Assembly (NCBI GenBank): GCA_946410475.1
Contig: CAMKAM010000049.1
Coordinates: 1-8,971, forward strand
Origin: an uncultured Bacillota bacterium
GTDB taxonomy: Bacteria; Bacillota; Clostridia; Peptostreptococcales; Anaerovoracaceae
Direction: 5' to 3'
DNA length: 8,971 nucleotides
The translations under genes and the position numbers were made by a program. Positions 6,131 through 8,971 of the stretch are shown in pieces; position 1 is the stretch's first letter, and each line of letters starts with the position of its first letter. The notes under the pieces were generated by a model. That model worked only from the letters and a program-made list of their open reading frames with translations. It was not told the origin of the DNA and ran no database searches.

Positions 6131-7582
6131 CTATTTACATGCCTCAAGTATTCCGCATACCAGTTTGAAAGTCCTCTTCGCCGAAGAGATCGACATCTTC
6201 TCGTCCGGTGTGTGGACATCCATCAGATCGGGTCCGATCGAGATAGCATCGAAGCCCTCTCCGATCTTCTCTGCTATGAGGCCGCACTCCAGTCCTGCGT
6301 GGATGCCCAGGACTTCGGGGTCATGTCCGTACTGCTCTTTGAACACCTTGACAGCTGTCTCACGCAGAGCGGAATCTGCAAGGTATTCCCAGCCCGGATA
6401 ATCTCCGTCGAAGCTGACCGATCCTCCGAGGACTTTCGCAAGAAGCTCGAGTCTGTCCATCAGCATGTGCTTGCGGCTCGCTGAAGAGCTTCTGATCGCA
6501 TATATGAATTTTACAACTCCGTCTTCAGTGTTGACTGCGCCAAGGTTCAGGCTCGTCTCGACCTCTCCTTCGGCAGCAGCGCTCATATGCTGAATACCGT
6601 TGGGAGCCGTCATCAGCCATGTAATGATGCGTGCGGAGCTTTCTTTGTCCATGATCTTCACGTCCTGTGCGCCGTCTTCGCTGACCGTGATCTTCATGTC
6701 CGGATCCGTCGCCGCGAATTCGTGCCTGAGCACTTCTTCGAATGCAGCGATCTCGTCCCTGATCTGATCGATTTCAGCCTTGTTGACAGCGGCTTTCGCT
6801 TCCGTCTTCTTGCAGATAACGTTTCCGACCTTTCCGCCTTCTACGAGAGCGATCCTTACGTCAGGCTTCTTCGATATCTCAGCGAGGACGCGTCCCATCA
6901 GTTCGTTCGAGTTCGCCCTCTCCTTGATGATCATGATGCCGGAGTGGCCGCCTGTAAGACCGTCGATCGTTATGTCGATCACAGCCTCATCCTTTCCGGC
7001 CTCAGCGTATCCTGTCGGAATGCTTGCTACGGCGTTCGTGCCGCCTGCGCAGCTTACTGTGAATATGCCTTCCTCCTCGGAGTCGACGTTGATCATCTTT
7101 CTGGCTGTAACGTTCGAAAGATCGAGCGCTCTTGCGCCTATCATGCCGATCTCTTCGTCCGAAGTGAAGATGCACTCGAGGGCCGGGTGGCCGAGCTCTT
7201 TAGAATCGAGGACTGCGAGTGCCATCGCTACAGCTATGCCGTCATCAGCTCCAAGAGTCGTTCCCTCAGCCGACATCCAGTCACCGTCTGTAACGAGGTC
7301 CAGACCTTCTTTGGTCATGTCCTTGGTGCACTCAGCCGTCTTTTCGCATACCATGTCCGTATGGCCCTGCAGGATCACCGGATCAGCATTCTCATATCCG
7401 GGCGCTGCAGGCTTTTTGATGATTATGTTATTCGCATCGTCGACGCTGCACCAAAGGCCGCGGTCTTCAGCGAACTTCACGATATATTTTGTGATCTCAT
7501 CGGTGTTTCCCGAACCGCGCGGGATCTGTGACATCTCCTCGAAGTAGTCAAACACCTTTTTCTCCATGTCTTCCATCGTCAT
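6131..7582 (-). CDS. pepD: Aminoacyl-histidine dipeptidase (M20 metallopeptidase, PepD / carnosinase-like)
   Basis: A full-length 483-residue cytosolic dipeptidase (family members are about 480-490). It hydrolyses Xaa-His and other dipeptides, including beta-Ala-His, using two zinc ions. The M20 metal and catalytic sites are all present: QGHTDM (H74, D76), LGADDG (D113 bridging), TSDEEIG (E143 general base, E144 ligand), NVDSEE (D167) and DVHTPDE (H457). GGHSG (211-215) marks the lid/dimerisation domain between the two halves of the catalytic domain. The ATG at 7582 overlaps the stop of the upstream gene (ATGA), with AAGGG just upstream, and another ATG lies two codons in. No signal peptide is seen. 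With the OPT transporter upstream, the likely role is to break down imported small peptides for amino acids. A strong terminator follows, ending the unit. Confidence 0.95.
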   Translation of the reverse strand: MTMEDMEKKVFDYFEEMSQIPRGSGNTDEITKYIVKFAEDRGLWCSVDDANNIIIKKPAAPGYENADPVILQGHTDMVCEKTAECTKDMTKEGLDLVTDGDWMSAEGTTLGADDGIAVAMALAVLDSKELGHPALECIFTSDEEIGMIGARALDLSNVTARKMINVDSEEEGIFTVSCAGGTNAVASIPTGYAEAGKDEAVIDITIDGLTGGHSGIMIIKERANSNELMGRVLAEISKKPDVRIALVEGGKVGNVICKKTEAKAAVNKAEIDQIRDEIAAFEEVLRHEFAATDPDMKITVSEDGAQDVKIMDKESSARIITWLMTAPNGIQHMSAAAEGEVETSLNLGAVNTEDGVVKFIYAIRSSSASRKHMLMDRLELLAKVLGGSVSFDGDYPGWEYLADSALRETAVKVFKEQYGHDPEVLGIHAGLECGLIAEKIGEGFDAISIGPDLMDVHTPDEKMSISSAKRTFKLVCGILEACK

Positions 7583-7953
7583 TCATCCCTTTTCTCATTA
7601 TCGGGCAGTACATAGACCCTCCTGCCCTTTTTGTTTTCTTTACAAATGTAGCCTTTTTCAAGCATGAATCTCAGCAGCTCATCCTGAAAGGCCTTTCCAT
7701 CACTGATGATGGCCGTCTTCTTTGAATGGAACTCCTTTGCCCTGACATCCTGTATGATATATCCGATCTCGTTCTTCGTAACGCAGTCGTGATCCTTTAG
7801 ATAATCAAGGACCCGGCGCGCGCTGTTGTTGAGAAGCATATCGTTAAGACGCTTCTCCTCATTCATCTTTCTTTTCAATCCTATAACATACAGAAGCATC
7901 GTCGCCAGCGCGAACAGGATGATCCCGATCACTATGACCATCGTCTGACTCAT
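7579..7953 (-). CDS. Membrane-anchored small protein with winged-helix-like domain
   Basis: A 124-residue protein I cannot assign to a named family. Residues 5-25 form one hydrophobic membrane segment, followed by GLKRKMNEEKR, which fits a cytoplasmic C-terminal body under the positive-inside rule. Residues about 43-118 look like a winged helix: helix ARRVLDYLK (45-53), VTKNEIGYII (58-67) as a possible helix-turn, helix AFQDELLRFMLEKG (88-101), then a basic hairpin-like 'wing' CKENKKGRRVYVL (104-116). This is pattern reading, not a database hit. The ATG at 7953 has GGAG eight bases upstream. The stop TGA overlaps the pepD ATG as ATGA, so the two are translationally coupled. It could be a membrane-tethered regulator of peptide use, but a protein-protein role is equally possible. 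Confidence 0.75.
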   Translation of the reverse strand: MSQTMVIVIGIILFALATMLLYVIGLKRKMNEEKRLNDMLLNNSARRVLDYLKDHDCVTKNEIGYIIQDVRAKEFHSKKTAIISDGKAFQDELLRFMLEKGYICKENKKGRRVYVLPDNEKRDE

Positions 7954-7977
7954 TTGTCTCTCTCCGTTATTATACAG

Positions 7978-7999
7978 TAAAACCGCAGCAGATGCTGCG
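7978..7999 (-). terminator. Weak rho-independent terminator or attenuator after the PqqD-like gene
   Basis: Read on the minus strand, CGCAGC, a four-base loop, and GCTGCG (7999 to 7984) are followed by GTTTTA. The stem is 6 bp and the U run only four, so termination is likely partial. It sits 20 bases past the stop of the PqqD-like gene and 25 before the next start codon. It could reduce, rather than block, read-through into the winged-helix and pepD genes. Confidence 0.45.
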
Positions 8000-8019
8000 T
8001 TCCGCTTATTCGCCCCCGC

Positions 8020-8379
8020 TTACTTTCCCTTGCGCGGATGCGCGAATTCAATATAGCCTACGCGGCTCAGCGTCTCCATGAACTGGCTCAGCCTTTCGTA
8101 AAGAGGCTCAGCTTCTTTGCCGAACTTCTTTTCGACCTTCTCTCCTATTTCATAGATGCTGCTTTCTCCGTCTATGCACTGCCAGACGTAGCTTCCCTGA
8201 CCCTCGAGCCTGATGTGGCTCGTCTCTGGGCTGGAGAAGAACTTCTGCGCTATCTTCGCGTAGATACCTTTGTTTTTCTGGTGGACGGTCACTGTGCCGT
8301 CGTTGACTTCCCAGTCAAGATCCCCCTTGATGCGGGGGATCCTGTCCAGGTAGTTTTCGCTTTTTTTATTTCTTTTCAT
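8020..8379 (-). CDS. PqqD-family (RRE-like) small protein
   Basis: A 119-residue soluble protein. Residues about 22-112 show the PqqD-like layout: a beta-rich first half (LDWEVNDGTVTVHQKNKG), then SYVWQCIDGESSIYEIGEKV (63-82), the usual 'W..idG..t..eI' helix start, and a final helix ending in LSRVGYIEF. This fold is the RiPP recognition element. In PqqD and in radical-SAM peptide maturases it holds the leader peptide of a substrate. No radical SAM enzyme or precursor peptide is visible here. The ATG lies inside the 3' end of the transporter gene (14-base overlap), with only a weak purine-rich SD-like stretch before it, so translation probably depends on coupling. Neighbours suggest a link to peptide import. 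Its substrate or partner is unknown. Family call fairly sure, function not. Confidence 0.7.
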   Translation of the reverse strand: MKRNKKSENYLDRIPRIKGDLDWEVNDGTVTVHQKNKGIYAKIAQKFFSSPETSHIRLEGQGSYVWQCIDGESSIYEIGEKVEKKFGKEAEPLYERLSQFMETLSRVGYIEFAHPRKGK

Positions 8380-8971
8380 CTTTCTTTGTATATGCGTGCT
8401 TGTTCCACAGCGAGAACTTGAGGATCGAAAGCAGCAGAAGAGCGAACGCTACGAGTCCGCCGATCTGACCGATGCTGAACGAACCAGAAATGTCGATGAC
8501 CTCGCCGAGAGTGGAGCTTCCGACCGGAATGATGGCAAGAGCCGCCAGCAGGATGCCGACAAGACCTTCGCCTGCGATCATGCCCGACGAATAGATGACG
8601 CCGCTGCTGATGACCTTCTCACGGTCCGCTTCATTGTCGAACTTTTTCTTATCCAGGAACAGTCTTACAAGGCCGCCTGCCATAAGTCCGGCGGACAGGT
8701 GGATCGGCAGATAAAGACCGATCGCAACAGGCATTGCCGGGATATTCAGGATCTCGATAACGATAGCGAAGAACGCTCCTACGAATACCAGTCCCCACGG
8801 GAGGTTGGCATCCATTACGCCTTCGATGACCATCTTCATCAGTGTTGCCTGAGGAGCCGGAAGTTCCTGGCTGCCGAATCCCCATGCAGCGTTCAGAAGA
8901 TAAAGAACGCCGGCGATAGCAAGACCGGATGCGACGGAACCGATGACCTCACCATACTGCTGTCTGTACGG
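8366..8971 (-). CDS. OPT-family oligopeptide transporter, C-terminal part (runs off window)
   Basis: The reading frame is open from the window edge to a TAA at 8366, so the 201 residues seen are only the 3' part of a longer gene. The Met at 8839 is internal. The first visible stretch (RQQYGEVIGSVASG, then LPAPQATLM) and the later IPAMPVAIGLYLPIHL and GLMAGGLVR segments are typical of the C-terminal half of OPT (oligopeptide transporter / YSL) proteins. These are multi-pass inner-membrane carriers that import small peptides or metal chelates with protons. About five hydrophobic segments can be seen: roughly visible residues 8-29, 56-78, 80-103, 125-150 and 165-190. The tail is short and Lys-rich. 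The stop overlaps the start of the PqqD-like gene by 14 bases, so the two are almost certainly co-transcribed. Peptide specificity is inferred from the downstream dipeptidase, not seen in this fragment. Confidence 0.88.
   Translation of the reverse strand, partial: PYRQQYGEVIGSVASGLAIAGVLYLLNAAWGFGSQELPAPQATLMKMVIEGVMDANLPWGLVFVGAFFAIVIEILNIPAMPVAIGLYLPIHLSAGLMAGGLVRLFLDKKKFDNEADREKVISSGVIYSSGMIAGEGLVGILLAALAIIPVGSSTLGEVIDISGSFSIGQIGGLVAFALLLLSILKFSLWNKHAYTKKDEKK

Noticed and set aside
7969..7974. TATAAT on the minus strand upstream of the winged-helix gene, as a promoter
   Set aside because: No usable -35 or TGn element, and a start seven bases downstream would cut into the GGAG ribosome site. 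Read-through from upstream is more likely.

Overview
The window reads as chromosomal DNA of an anaerobic Bacillota, most likely a Clostridia lineage with moderately high G+C. The reasons are purine-rich Shine-Dalgarno sites, TATAAT-type promoters, rho-independent terminators, a TetM-like GTPase joined to a YacP-type NYN domain, an iron-sulfur flavoprotein and a PepD/OPT peptide-use locus. The genus cannot be named from the sequence. All eight supported genes or gene remnants lie on the minus strand, so transcription runs from high to low coordinates. There are no tRNA or rRNA genes, CRISPR arrays or insertion sequences, and no gene-free stretch above about 130 bases.

Right part (8971 to 6131), peptide uptake and use. 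The 3' part of an OPT-family oligopeptide transporter enters from the window edge. It overlaps a stand-alone PqqD-like (RiPP recognition element fold) gene by 14 bases. After a weak hairpin comes a small membrane-anchored protein with a winged-helix-like body. Its stop overlaps the start of pepD, an M20 aminoacyl-histidine dipeptidase with all metal ligands visible. A strong terminator follows pepD. The order suggests a unit that imports small peptides and hydrolyses them, with two small proteins of unknown role.

Middle (6117 to 5058). Just past the pepD terminator is the C-terminal two thirds of a GltD-like flavin oxidoreductase. It has no iron-sulfur domain, no FAD-binding glycine motif and no credible 5' start, so it is probably a decaying remnant. 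It ends at a hairpin that partly overlaps an extended -10 promoter.

Left-centre (5032 to 1226), the most interesting part. That promoter drives three tightly coupled genes. The first is a flavoprotein with a CX2CX2CX5C cluster motif. The second is a very short lipoprotein that looks like the two ends of a CBM9-like domain joined without the middle. The third is a 933-residue fusion of a TetM/EF-G-like ribosomal GTPase to a C-terminal NYN ribonuclease domain resembling Rae1/YacP, the ribosome A-site endonuclease of Bacillus subtilis. A GTPase that enters the A site fused to a nuclease that cuts mRNA in the A site suggests a one-protein ribosome rescue or translation-dependent mRNA cleavage machine rather than a tetracycline resistance factor.

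Left end (1188 to 32). A separately promoted and terminated gene encodes a membrane-anchored TPR protein with a Ca-binding-like DxDxDG motif.
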